DNA of 40,898 nt from an uncultured Bacteroidota bacterium (GTDB lineage Bacteria; Bacteroidota; Bacteroidia; Chitinophagales; Chitinophagaceae). The position numbers and the translations under genes were made by a program. Positions 24,068-32,864 of this stretch are shown here, one piece after another; positions within the stretch are counted from its first letter, which is position 1; every line of letters starts with the position of its first letter. The notes below the pieces were generated by a model that did no database searches, was not told the origin of the DNA, and worked only from the letters and a program-made list of their open reading frames with translations. The DNA is taken from NCBI GenBank assembly GCA_903877645.1, contig CAIRES010000067.1, forward strand, positions 1 through 40,898, in the 5' to 3' direction.

Positions 24068-24143
24068 TTCGTAAAAGTAAATCAAATAAATGCAGATGTT
24101 GATCAGGAAGTCTTATTTTTGACTTTAAATTAAAATGCAACTC

Positions 24144-25226
24144 ATGAAGCGTTTATTATCAGTTGTTGTCGCGATGTCCATTATGCAGTCTGCTTTTGCA
24201 CAGATCACTATTACCACCGCTGATATGCCTGTATCAGGAGACACATTACGCTATAGCTTCTCGAGCCCAACGGCTACTACCTTCAGCCCGGCCGACAGCG
24301 GCACCGCTATGGCCTGGAATTATGCATTAACGCCAATAGCACAAGGTGCTGATACTTTTCAGACCGCATCGTCGGTAAATTTTGCCTACCTGTTGCTTGG
24401 GCTCACTGCTTATGGTTATAAAGTAGCAGACAGCTTTCCCGGCATTGGTGCGCTGCTGCCCGGTACCAGCATCAAACAGATATATACCTTCTTTGCCAAC
24501 AGCACCAGTAAGTACAAGGCCGATGGATTTGGCGCGCTTATCGATGGCATCCCCTCACCTTTCAGCTACACCACTGCAGATGTATGGTATTTCTTTCCGC
24601 TGACTTATGGTAGCACAGACAGTTCAGACTTTAAACTGAATATCACTGTGCCATCGCTGGGTGGTATCAAAGAAGTCGGCTATCGCAAGACACGTGTAGA
24701 TGGCTGGGGTACGATCACCACCCCGTTCTACCCGACACCTGTGAACTGCATTCGTGTACGCTCTGAGATACACCAGACAGATTCTGTATCAATAGGCACG
24801 CTGTTCAACTTTGGTATACCTGCTAATACTGTGGAGTATAAGTGGCTGGTGAATGGTGAACACTATCCTGCTTTATGGATCACCAGCGCTGTTAACCCGC
24901 TTACCGGTGCCGAAACAGTAAGCAATATCAGGTACAGGGATAGCTACCGAACAATTGATACCTCGTCTGTGAACGGAGTAGCGCAGGTGAACAGAAATAT
25001 CGCAATACTTAAAGCATTTCCAAATCCTGCTTATAGTGGTGTGGTAACCATAGATGTGCCTGCAAGTTGGCAAACATTCACCATTGAGGTGTATGATATG
25101 CAGCAGAAGCTGGTGGCTTCTTACGCAAATGTGCGTGAACTGAACCTGCAGCAATTGCCTGCCGGCCAATATGTAGGACGTGTAGTGAGTGGCGGCAATG
25201 TAGGCTATGTGCAAATAGTGAAATAA
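24144..25226 (+). CDS. T9SS type A sorting domain protein
   Basis: A 360-residue secreted protein with signal peptide MKRLLSVVVAMSIMQSAFAQ. The middle is a beta-rich region of unknown function (DTLRYSFSSPTATTFSPADSGTAMAWNY and following). The last 75 residues are a type IX secretion sorting domain: KAFPNPAYSGVVTIDVP, then FTIEVYDMQQKLVASY, then LQQLPAGQYVGRVVSGGNVGYVQIVK. It is therefore predicted to be moved across the outer membrane by T9SS and attached to the surface or released. The ATG at 24135 is an alternative start. Confidence 0.85.
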   Translation: MKRLLSVVVAMSIMQSAFAQITITTADMPVSGDTLRYSFSSPTATTFSPADSGTAMAWNYALTPIAQGADTFQTASSVNFAYLLLGLTAYGYKVADSFPGIGALLPGTSIKQIYTFFANSTSKYKADGFGALIDGIPSPFSYTTADVWYFFPLTYGSTDSSDFKLNITVPSLGGIKEVGYRKTRVDGWGTITTPFYPTPVNCIRVRSEIHQTDSVSIGTLFNFGIPANTVEYKWLVNGEHYPALWITSAVNPLTGAETVSNIRYRDSYRTIDTSSVNGVAQVNRNIAILKAFPNPAYSGVVTIDVPASWQTFTIEVYDMQQKLVASYANVRELNLQQLPAGQYVGRVVSGGNVGYVQIVK

Positions 25227-25229
25227 GAA

Positions 25230-25835
25230 CTAAGGAAGCGGGCCGATCTCATTTGATTTGCGTACTACCTCGCGTATCACCAGGTCGAGGTCATTGCTCA
25301 CTTTTGCTACCCCTTCGATCACTATCTTATTTACCGGGTCTGAAAAATCCTGGAAATTGAACAATTGTTCCAGTCCCATAATGGTGGCAACTGGGCCGCG
25401 TAGCTTGTGCGATTCGATGAAGGCTATTTCCCTCAGCGCAGCATTCTGTTCCTCTATTTTTCGCAGGTGCTTGCGTTGTTCGGTAATATCTCTTGCATGG
25501 CAGCTCACGCCTATTACGTTATCCTGGCTGTCCATCACAGGCTGAAAGCTCACGGTAGTATAACGCGTCTCATGGCCCACCTGCATATCTTCCACTGTTC
25601 TGAACGTTCGGCCGTCAAGAGCCAGCCGGTAGCACATCTCGAATTTGTCGAGATAAGATTTGTTCTTTCCTTCAAACAGCACATGGCTGCCTTCAGCTAA
25701 TTCTATGCCGATAAAATGGCTCACCCATTTTTTAAAAGAGTGGTTGCAGGTGAGTATGGACAAATTCGTATCCACCAACCAAATGGGGTCGTCAATATTG
25801 TTAATGAGTATACTTAAATTCTGCTCCTTTGTCAT
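25230..25835 (-). CDS. PAS-domain protein with histidine H-box but no kinase domain
   Basis: A 201-residue cytoplasmic protein. Residues about 5-125 form a PAS domain (NIDDPIWLVDTNLSILTCNHSFKKWV ... GVSCHARDITEQRKH). Next comes a helix (RKIEEQNAALREIAFIESH) with a histidine-kinase-like H-box, SHKLRGPVATIMGLEQLF, and a second helix. The gene ends before any ATP-binding (HATPase) domain. It converges with the T9SS cargo gene with a three-base gap. This form could be a phosphotransfer partner or a sensor whose output lies elsewhere. Confidence 0.8.
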   Translation of the reverse strand: MTKEQNLSILINNIDDPIWLVDTNLSILTCNHSFKKWVSHFIGIELAEGSHVLFEGKNKSYLDKFEMCYRLALDGRTFRTVEDMQVGHETRYTTVSFQPVMDSQDNVIGVSCHARDITEQRKHLRKIEEQNAALREIAFIESHKLRGPVATIMGLEQLFNFQDFSDPVNKIVIEGVAKVSNDLDLVIREVVRKSNEIGPLP

Positions 25836-26002
25836 ATTGTATCTGTTAGCGCTTTATATGCAGGGCCAAAGGATGAGTTGAGTGAAGGATAAACATAGCA
25901 GTAAATTTACAAAGTTTTTAAATACACTCACCGGCCAAAATATTTTCTACACAGGCTTCAAAATCATGCCCGTAACTATTCGATGCCGATGAAACGGTAT
26001 TT

Positions 26003-26980
26003 TCAGCCTCCGATACTGGCCATTGATTCATGTACGGTGGTCTTGCTTTCAGCTTCCCAGCCATCTTTTGCCCGTTTGCCCAAAGCTGACAGCAGGGCAG
26101 CCTGCACGGCAGTATCATCGTTGCTGCTGCGCATGAGGTCTTTAATGTTGAGTACGCCATTATCGTACAGGCAGGTCTTGAGCGTGCCTGATGGAGTGAT
26201 ACGGATGCGATTACAGGTGCCACAGAAGCTGCGGGTGTAGGCGGCTATAATGCCCACTGTGCCTTTGTGGCCGGGTATGTGGTAGTTGTAAGAGGTAGAA
26301 TAGTCGGCATCCGGTATTTTTTCGATAGCAGGGAATTGCTCTTTTATTGTTTCCAGGATGCGTACATGGTCCCATTGCAGCTTTGTGTAATGCTTGTCGC
26401 CACCATTGAAAGGCATTTCTTCTATGAATCGCACACTCAAGGGCATGTCTTTGGTGAGCTGTACAAGTGGGATGATATCACTGATATTTTTTCCTTCCAT
26501 CACTACAGCATTCATTTTTACTTCCATACCGTGATGAAGCAATTGGTCGAGCGTGTCTAATACAGCAGGCAATTCATCGCGGTGTGTTATCGCAAAAAAA
26601 CGGTTTCTGTCTAGTGTATCCAGGCTCAGGTTCACCGATCGTACGCCTAGCTTTTTGAGGTCGGGGATATGAGGTGCGGTGAGCACACCGTTGGTGGTAA
26701 TGGTGAGCTCTTTCAATCCCGGCAATTTGGAGAGGTCTGTAAGAAAAGGCATGATGTCTTTGCGTACAAAGGGCTCGCCGCCGGTGATTCGTATTTTTTC
26801 AATGCCGGCTTTTACCAGGATGGTGCAAACACGCAGCATTTCTTCGGCGGTCATCAGCTCAGGGCGAGACAACCAGTTGATACCTTCCTCGGGCATGCAA
26901 TAAAAACAGCGCAGATTGCACCTGTCGGTTACTGCAAGACGCAGGTAATTTATAGTACGGTTATGATTATCTGTCAGCAC
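26003..26980 (-). CDS. moaA: GTP 3',8-cyclase MoaA
   Basis: A 325-residue radical-SAM enzyme that performs the first step of molybdenum cofactor synthesis, turning GTP into 3',8-cyclo-GTP. The N-terminal radical-SAM cluster is DRCNLRCFYCMPEEGI (CxxxCxxC). The second Fe-S site appears in SFCGTCNRIRITPSGTLKTCLY. The C-terminus ends with the functional GG. It starts with GTG at 26980, giving MLTDNHNRTINYLRLAVT, typical of the family. moaC, moaE and mogA are absent here, so the rest of the pathway lies elsewhere. Confidence 0.95.
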   Translation of the reverse strand: MLTDNHNRTINYLRLAVTDRCNLRCFYCMPEEGINWLSRPELMTAEEMLRVCTILVKAGIEKIRITGGEPFVRKDIMPFLTDLSKLPGLKELTITTNGVLTAPHIPDLKKLGVRSVNLSLDTLDRNRFFAITHRDELPAVLDTLDQLLHHGMEVKMNAVVMEGKNISDIIPLVQLTKDMPLSVRFIEEMPFNGGDKHYTKLQWDHVRILETIKEQFPAIEKIPDADYSTSYNYHIPGHKGTVGIIAAYTRSFCGTCNRIRITPSGTLKTCLYDNGVLNIKDLMRSSNDDTAVQAALLSALGKRAKDGWEAESKTTVHESMASIGG

Positions 26981-27157
26981 TGATCCTGCGAGGTGATTTT
27001 GTTGAAATGATGATCACTAAAAGTACGATTTTTTCCTGTACGATGATGTTTGGTAAAACGGTTTTTAGTATTGGTAAACAGTATATCTTATATTAGTAAA
27101 GAATTTCTTTTTGCAATTCAGTTACGCCCGTTACATTCGCAACCCAAAGAGAGCAAC

Positions 27158-29407
27158 ATGACAGAATTTGCCGGCAGCGTAGCTGCAAAATTGAATTTAA
27201 GAACACAGGACGTAACCGCAGTATTGCAATTGCTGGCCGAAGGCGCGACCATACCCTTCATAGCTCGCTATCGTAAGGACAGCACTGGTGCGCTGGATGA
27301 AGTGCAGATCATGGATATTCAGAATGAAGCAAATTTTCAAAAGGAATTTGCTGAGCGTAAGGCGTTCATAGAAAAGACGATAACGGAGCAGGGCAAAATG
27401 ACGGAGCAGTTACAGGCCAAAATAAATAAGGCCATCACACTTGCCGAGTTGGAAGACCTTTATCTGCCCTACAAGCCCAAACGCAAAACAAAGGCACAGA
27501 CGGCAAGGGAGAACGGGCTGGAGCCTCTCGCATTACTGATATTAGAACAGGGGCACACTAACCCCATGGCCGAAGCAAATGCCTACCTGAATGATAATGT
27601 GAAGACTGCAGAAGAAGCCTTGCAGGGTGCAAGGGATATTATTTCGGAAATGGTGAACGAGCATGCCGAGGTAAGGGCGCGGATGCGCAAACTGTTTGAA
27701 GACACCGGCACCATACAAAGTAAGGTAGTTGCAGATAAAGAGAAAGAAGGCATCAAGTACAAAGACTACTATGAGTTTTCGGAACCCGTGTCGAAGATAC
27801 CCTCGCACAGGCTGCTGGCGATCATGCGTGGGTTTATGGAGGGCGTATTGCGGGTGGTGATCTCTCCGGTGGAGGAGGATGCGCTGGAAATGACTGAAAA
27901 GATATTTGTGAAAGCAAATAATGATGCCGGTGAGCAGGTGAAGAAGGCTGTAAAGGATGCCTACCGCAGGCTGCTACAGCCCAGCCTGGAAAGTGAGTTC
28001 AGGGCGATGCTCAAAACAAAATCAGACGAAGAAGCGATCAATGTGTTTGCGGAGAACCTGCGACAACTATTATTGAGCTCGCCACTGGGCAGCAAGCGTA
28101 TACTGGCGCTGGACCCCGGCTACCGCACCGGCTGCAAGGTGGTTTGCCTCGATGAAAAAGGCAGCCTCAAAAAAACAGATCTCATCTACATTCATGAAAA
28201 GAACAGGATGGATGATGCCGAGTATAAGATAAAGAAACTGGTAAAGGAGTACGATATACAAACTATAGCCGTGGGCGATGGCACCGCAGGCAGGGAGACG
28301 GAGCAGTTCATTAAAAAACTGCAACTCGGGTTGCCTGTGTTCCTGGTGAATGAAGATGGAGCATCTATCTACTCAGCCTCCGAGATAGCAAGGGAAGAAT
28401 TTCCTGACCAGGACATTACCGTGCGTGGCGCAGTGAGCATAGGCCGCAGGCTGATGGACCCGTTGGCCGAGCTGGTGAAGCTGGACCCCAAGAGCATAGG
28501 CGTAGGCCAGTATCAGCATGATGTGAACCAGGTGCGCCTCAAAGACCGCCTGGACCAAACGGTGATCAGTTGCGTAAACACAGTGGGCGTGAACCTGAAC
28601 ACAGCCAGCAAGCACCTGCTGAGCTATGTGAGCGGTATAGGCCCGTCTATTGCCGAGAATATAATTAACTACAGGAATGAGGCAGGTAAGTTCACATCGC
28701 GCAAGCAGTTGCTGAGTGTGCCACGCTTGGGTAATAAAGCATTTGAGCAGTGCGCCGGCTTCCTGCGTATAAAGGACGGAACTGATCCACTGGATGCCAG
28801 CGCGGTACACCCTGAAGCATATACTGTAGTGGCGAAGATGGCTGCCGACCTGGGCGCAGATGTAAAGACACTGATAGGCAATGATGAGCTGGTGAAGCAA
28901 CTGGAACTTAAAAAATACATCACCCCGCAACTCGGTGAGCATACCCTGCGCGACATCATCAACGAATTGAAGAAGCCGGGACTTGACCCGCGTAGCGAAG
29001 TGCAGACATTCGATTTTGCCAACATCTTCGGGATAGAAGATGTGAAGCTGGGCATGATAGTGCCGGGTGTGGTGACCAACATCACCCGCTTTGGCGCCTT
29101 CATAGACATAGGCGTGAAGCAGGACGGCCTGGTGCATGTGTCGGAGATATCGCATACTTATATCACTGATCCCGGCGAAGCATTGAAACTAAACCAGAAG
29201 GTGACAGTGAAGGTGTTGGAGGTTGATGCTGTACGCAAGCGCATATCGTTGTCCATAAAGCAGGCATCCGAGCCGCCTGCAAGAAAGGAAAAGGGCGCGC
29301 CACCGCTACCCCGAAAAGATTTTAAACAACCCGAGAAAAAGAAAAATGCCGAGCCTGCAAGTATGGCCGATGCATTGAGCATGCTGAAGAGTAAGTTTAG
29401 GAAGTAG
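27158..29407 (+). CDS. tex: Tex family transcription/RNA-binding accessory protein
   Basis: A 749-residue nucleic-acid-binding protein of the Tex/YhgF family, a cytoplasmic factor linked to transcription and RNA turnover. Order of domains: N-terminal helical Tex region (EGATIPFIARYRKDSTGALDEVQ), YqgF RNase H-like domain (ILALDPGYRTGCKVVCLDEKG), helix-hairpin-helix pair (VSGIGPSIAENIINYRNEAGKF) and an S1 domain (GVVTNITRFGAFIDIGVKQDGLVHVSEIS). The tail is Lys/Pro-rich. The ATG at 27158 is used because the 36 residues encoded upstream do not fit the family. Confidence 0.95.
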   Translation: MTEFAGSVAAKLNLRTQDVTAVLQLLAEGATIPFIARYRKDSTGALDEVQIMDIQNEANFQKEFAERKAFIEKTITEQGKMTEQLQAKINKAITLAELEDLYLPYKPKRKTKAQTARENGLEPLALLILEQGHTNPMAEANAYLNDNVKTAEEALQGARDIISEMVNEHAEVRARMRKLFEDTGTIQSKVVADKEKEGIKYKDYYEFSEPVSKIPSHRLLAIMRGFMEGVLRVVISPVEEDALEMTEKIFVKANNDAGEQVKKAVKDAYRRLLQPSLESEFRAMLKTKSDEEAINVFAENLRQLLLSSPLGSKRILALDPGYRTGCKVVCLDEKGSLKKTDLIYIHEKNRMDDAEYKIKKLVKEYDIQTIAVGDGTAGRETEQFIKKLQLGLPVFLVNEDGASIYSASEIAREEFPDQDITVRGAVSIGRRLMDPLAELVKLDPKSIGVGQYQHDVNQVRLKDRLDQTVISCVNTVGVNLNTASKHLLSYVSGIGPSIAENIINYRNEAGKFTSRKQLLSVPRLGNKAFEQCAGFLRIKDGTDPLDASAVHPEAYTVVAKMAADLGADVKTLIGNDELVKQLELKKYITPQLGEHTLRDIINELKKPGLDPRSEVQTFDFANIFGIEDVKLGMIVPGVVTNITRFGAFIDIGVKQDGLVHVSEISHTYITDPGEALKLNQKVTVKVLEVDAVRKRISLSIKQASEPPARKEKGAPPLPRKDFKQPEKKKNAEPASMADALSMLKSKFRK

Positions 29408-29431
29408 GAAAGATAGAAGAGGCGGGAGATG

Positions 29432-29722
29432 TTAGAGATTTTTTAATAGCCGTGCTCCATGATAAATACGAGCGATAGAGACATTGTGCTCATTTTCGAT
29501 CTTGTATATGATCCGGTAGTGACCTTCTAATATTTCTCTGATCAAATCGTCCTCAAATTCCGGTACTGGTTTACCAATTCTAATTTGAGTCTCCAGGACA
29601 GTTATGCGTTGAAGGATATTATTAATAACTCTCTCGGCGTAATATTCGGAGTCTATGGAAATATAATCAAATATAGATTTAAGGTCTCCGAGTGCAGCGT
29701 TCGATAAGCTTACTTGTGCCAT
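29432..29722 (-). CDS. RelE/ParE family toxin (second pair)
   Basis: A 96-residue ParE-type toxin: helices ALGDLKSIFDYISIDSEYYAERVINNILQRI followed by strands REILEGHYRIIYKIENEHNVSIARIYHGARLL. The ending IARIYHGAR is characteristic. Its start overlaps the antitoxin stop by 13 bases. It converges with tex. It is not close in sequence to the toxin at 13627, so the two pairs probably arrived separately. Confidence 0.82.
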   Translation of the reverse strand: MAQVSLSNAALGDLKSIFDYISIDSEYYAERVINNILQRITVLETQIRIGKPVPEFEDDLIREILEGHYRIIYKIENEHNVSIARIYHGARLLKNL

Positions 29723-29889
29723 CCCTGTGCTATTTGTTTAGCATCTTCAAGCGATATTTTTTTACCTTGTTCTATTTCTTTTAGCCCTTCTTCGACTTGT
29801 GCAACGAAAATCAATTTTTCAATTAATTCATCAACCTCAAATTCCTGGGGCATTTCTTTTATTGCACTAACAGCACTTTCTTTTGTCAT
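29710..29889 (-). CDS. antitoxin of the second ParE-type pair
   Basis: A 59-residue acidic and helical protein: ATKESAV-like start (MTKESAVSAIKEMPQEFEVDELIEKLIFVAQVEEGLKEIEQGKKISLEDAKQIAQGW). The GKKISLEDAKQ segment is typical of small antitoxins that wrap the toxin. The ATG at 29889 is preferred because the longer frame would start with TTG inside the -7 box. It lies directly upstream of the toxin in the usual order. Confidence 0.78.
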   Translation of the reverse strand: MTKESAVSAIKEMPQEFEVDELIEKLIFVAQVEEGLKEIEQGKKISLEDAKQIAQGWHK

Positions 29890-29913
29890 AAAAGCGATAT
29901 TTATTTTCCTAAA

Positions 29914-29921
29914 CAAAGTTA
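29914..29921 (-). promoter_or_regulatory. -7 box (TAACTTTG) of the second toxin-antitoxin operon
   Basis: On the minus strand TAACTTTG matches TAnnTTTG exactly and ends 24 bases before the antitoxin ATG at 29889, giving a leader of about 20 bases. Confidence 0.5.
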
Positions 29922-29972
29922 AGTAATTTGTCTGTTAAGTAGTCTTTTGTATATTTATTTCAAACGGTAGTT

Positions 29973-30482
29973 ATGAAGTATATTTTCTTGTTCTGCACAT
30001 TTTTTGCAATAAACGCTTTTGCGCAGAAGGACATCAAACCATCCGCAACATTCACAGTCTCGGGACTAGTGCAAACGGAGCTTACATTCCATATAGGCGA
30101 TGAGGGGAAGTACAAGCAGGATAGCCTGGGTGATGTAGCCATTAAAAACCACCAGGGCGACACGAAGTACGTAGCTAAAAAGATAAAGGGCATATTGCTC
30201 AAAACATTTATAGATAGTGCAGGTATTCATGTAGACAAGCCTAAGGAATACAGCGAGCTATATGTAGTGCTGACAGCTACTGATGGCTATAAAAATGTTT
30301 ATTCGTACAACGAATTATCAAATAGCGAGATAGGGGAGCATATCTATGTACTTACCGGAGAAGATGGCAAGAATATGAGCCAGATGGACAACCGGATAGA
30401 AGTGATGTCGCTGGGCGACTATAATTCAGGCCGCAGGCATTTGAGGGCTCTTGTTAAGATAGAGGTGAAGAAGGTAGATTAA
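29973..30482 (+). CDS. secreted protein with SUOX-like (molybdopterin oxidoreductase) fold
   Basis: A 169-residue exported protein (signal peptide MKYIFLFCTFFAINAFAQ). The mature part resembles the sulfite-oxidase fold: FTVSGLVQTELTFHIGDEG, KKIKGILLKTFIDSAGI, then YVVLTATDGYKNVYSYNELSNSEIG, matching the V-x-G ... GI-L-L ... A-x-DGY ... E-L pattern. It lacks the cysteine that binds molybdenum in true sulfite oxidases, so it is unlikely to be catalytic alone. It stands 54 bases ahead of the YdeP-like gene and may be co-transcribed. The fold assignment is inference. Confidence 0.55.
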   Translation: MKYIFLFCTFFAINAFAQKDIKPSATFTVSGLVQTELTFHIGDEGKYKQDSLGDVAIKNHQGDTKYVAKKIKGILLKTFIDSAGIHVDKPKEYSELYVVLTATDGYKNVYSYNELSNSEIGEHIYVLTGEDGKNMSQMDNRIEVMSLGDYNSGRRHLRALVKIEVKKVD

Positions 30483-30536
30483 CCTATATCCAAAAATGAA
30501 AATATAGCCGTACCTTTATTTTGCTAAAATACTGAT

Positions 30537-32864
30537 ATGAATAAGGATAAAGCCACAGTTCCTAATGCAGAAAACCCGGAAGAATTCCTGGATATACATC
30601 TGGGCAAACCACAGGTTGCGGCTGCCGGTATGAATGCGGTACTGATCAGTGCGAAGCATGTATTTAGCGAGATGAATGTCGCGCGCGGGCTGAAAGCCTT
30701 GGCCGCGCTCAATCAGAAGGATGGTTTCGATTGTCCGGGTTGTGCATGGCCTGATCCAGATGGGCACAGGTCTTCTATTGCAGAGTATTGTGAGAACGGG
30801 GCTAAGGCAATAGCTGAGGAAGCAACTACAAAAAAGTTAACTGCTAAATTCTTTGCGGCTAACTCCGTTTTAGAGTTGGCAAAGCTCAACGACTACGAGA
30901 TAGGCAAGAAGGGCAGGGTAGCGGAACCCATGTACCTGACCAAAGGTGCCACCCATTATCAGCCCATCAGTTGGGAGAATGCCTTTAACAAAATAGGGGA
31001 ACATCTTAATAAATTAAGCACACCGGACGAAGCTATATTTTATACATCCGGCAGAACAAGCAATGAGGCTGCGTACCTTTACCAGCTCTTTGCAAAAGAG
31101 TATGGCACCAACAATCTGCCCGATTGCTCCAACATGTGCCACGAATCGAGTGGAGTAGCGCTCAATGAGTCGGTGGGGATAGGTAAAGGCTCTGTGACGC
31201 TGGAAGATTTTTATAATACCGAGGTCATTATTATACTGGGGCAAAACCCTGGTACCAATCATCCCCGTATGCTTTCTGCATTGCAAAAAGCCAAGGAGAA
31301 TGGCACCACGATCATATCGGTGAATCCATTGCCTGAGACCGGTTTGCTTGGGTTTAAAGACCCGCAAACAGTAAAAGGTGCGTTGGGTATCAAAGCAAGA
31401 CTTACAGATATATTCCTGCAGGTGAAGCTCAATGGTGATATGGCTTTGGTAAAAGCTGTGGAGCTATTGATGCTGGAGGCCGAAGAGAAAAATCCGGGTA
31501 CTGTATTTGATAGGAAATTCATAGAAGAGTATACTGCTGGATACGATGATTTTATCGCTAACCTCAGGAAGTATAAACCCGAAGAGCTGGCTGCTGCTGC
31601 CGGTATCTCTATGGAGCAGATCAGGCAGGTGGCTGATGTGCTGATACAGAAAAAGAAGATAATTGCCTGCTGGGCCATGGGGCTCACACAGCATAAAAAT
31701 GCTGTAGATACAATAAAGGAAGTAGTGAACCTGCTTTTACTCAAAGGCAGTATTGGCAAGCCGGGGGCAGGTACCTGCCCTGTGCGCGGGCACAGCAATG
31801 TACAGGGCGACAGAACAATGGGCATTTACGAAAAGCCCTCCAAAAAATTTCTAGATAAGATCGAGGAAGTATATGGCTTTAAACCGCCGCACCATCATGG
31901 CTACGATGTGGTCGAAGCCATACATGCCATGCATGAAGCCAAGGCGAAAGTATTTGTGGCCATGGGAGGAAATTTTTTATCTGCCACACCTGATACGGAA
32001 TACACCGCAAAAGCCATGCGCAATTGCGATCTGACAGTACACATATCTACTAAGCTCAATCGCAGCCATTTAATACATGGTAAGGAAGCATTGATACTAC
32101 CTTGCTACGGCCGCAGCGATAAAGATGTGATGAATGGCAAAGACCAGTTTGTGACCTGTGAAAACTCAATGGGGGTGGTGCAGATGTCGAAAGGCAGCCT
32201 CAAGCCAATATCCGATGACTTGCTGAGTGAGCCTGTGATCGTCGCCCGCCTGGCGAAAGCGACCTTTGGCAGCAGATCTAAGATCAACTGGAGCCTGTAC
32301 GAAGAAGACTACGATTATATACGCAATGATATAGAGCTGGTGATACCCGGTTTCAGCGATTATAATAAACGGGTACGCCGCCTTGGTGGCTTCTACCTGC
32401 CCAATGGCGCGAGGGAAAGTAAATTCCACACCTTCAATCGTAAGGCCAATTTCACCACATCAGATGTGACTTTTCATAAGCTCGCCCCGGAAGAGTTGAT
32501 GATGCAGACCGTGCGCAGCCATGACCAGTTTAATACCACCATATATGGCCTTGACGACCGCTATCGTGGGGTGTATAACGAGCGCCGGGTGATCTTCATG
32601 AATGAAAAAGATATTGCCCGCCTGGGCTTTAAGGCCAATGATGTAGTAGACCTTTATAACTATCATGGCAATGTGAAACGGGTGGCTCATAAGTTCATTA
32701 TCATACCGTTCAGTATTCCCGAGCAATGCACCGCTACTTACTTCCCCGAAACCAATGTATTAGTACCCATCGGCAGCACAGCCGATAAGAGCAATACACC
32801 TACTTCGAAATTTGTGATCATCAAGATCAGGAAGCATGTTGAAGCGTTGTCGGCTACGCTATAA
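30537..32864 (+). CDS. FdhF/YdeP family molybdopterin oxidoreductase
   Basis: A 775-residue protein related to the alpha subunit of formate dehydrogenases, of the YdeP/FdhF (TIGR01701) type. The N-terminus shows FDCPGCAWPDPDGHRSSIAEYCENGAKAIAEEAT, diagnostic of this group. Next come YLTKGATHYQPISWENAF, FYTSGRTSNEAAYLYQLFAKEYGTNN, DCSNMCHESS and a MIILGQNPGTNHPRM-like segment, then GHSNVQGDRTMGI. The last 140 residues form the cofactor-clasping domain (RSHDQFNTTIYGLDDRYRG). No twin-arginine signal is seen, so it is probably cytoplasmic. Its substrate is not known; formate is only one possibility. Confidence 0.9.
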   Translation: MNKDKATVPNAENPEEFLDIHLGKPQVAAAGMNAVLISAKHVFSEMNVARGLKALAALNQKDGFDCPGCAWPDPDGHRSSIAEYCENGAKAIAEEATTKKLTAKFFAANSVLELAKLNDYEIGKKGRVAEPMYLTKGATHYQPISWENAFNKIGEHLNKLSTPDEAIFYTSGRTSNEAAYLYQLFAKEYGTNNLPDCSNMCHESSGVALNESVGIGKGSVTLEDFYNTEVIIILGQNPGTNHPRMLSALQKAKENGTTIISVNPLPETGLLGFKDPQTVKGALGIKARLTDIFLQVKLNGDMALVKAVELLMLEAEEKNPGTVFDRKFIEEYTAGYDDFIANLRKYKPEELAAAAGISMEQIRQVADVLIQKKKIIACWAMGLTQHKNAVDTIKEVVNLLLLKGSIGKPGAGTCPVRGHSNVQGDRTMGIYEKPSKKFLDKIEEVYGFKPPHHHGYDVVEAIHAMHEAKAKVFVAMGGNFLSATPDTEYTAKAMRNCDLTVHISTKLNRSHLIHGKEALILPCYGRSDKDVMNGKDQFVTCENSMGVVQMSKGSLKPISDDLLSEPVIVARLAKATFGSRSKINWSLYEEDYDYIRNDIELVIPGFSDYNKRVRRLGGFYLPNGARESKFHTFNRKANFTTSDVTFHKLAPEELMMQTVRSHDQFNTTIYGLDDRYRGVYNERRVIFMNEKDIARLGFKANDVVDLYNYHGNVKRVAHKFIIIPFSIPEQCTATYFPETNVLVPIGSTADKSNTPTSKFVIIKIRKHVEALSATL

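Noticed and set aside
28373-29155. A 260-residue antisense frame inside tex
   Set aside because: It lies wholly opposite conserved tex domains and has a His/Gln/Ala-biased composition typical of shadows.
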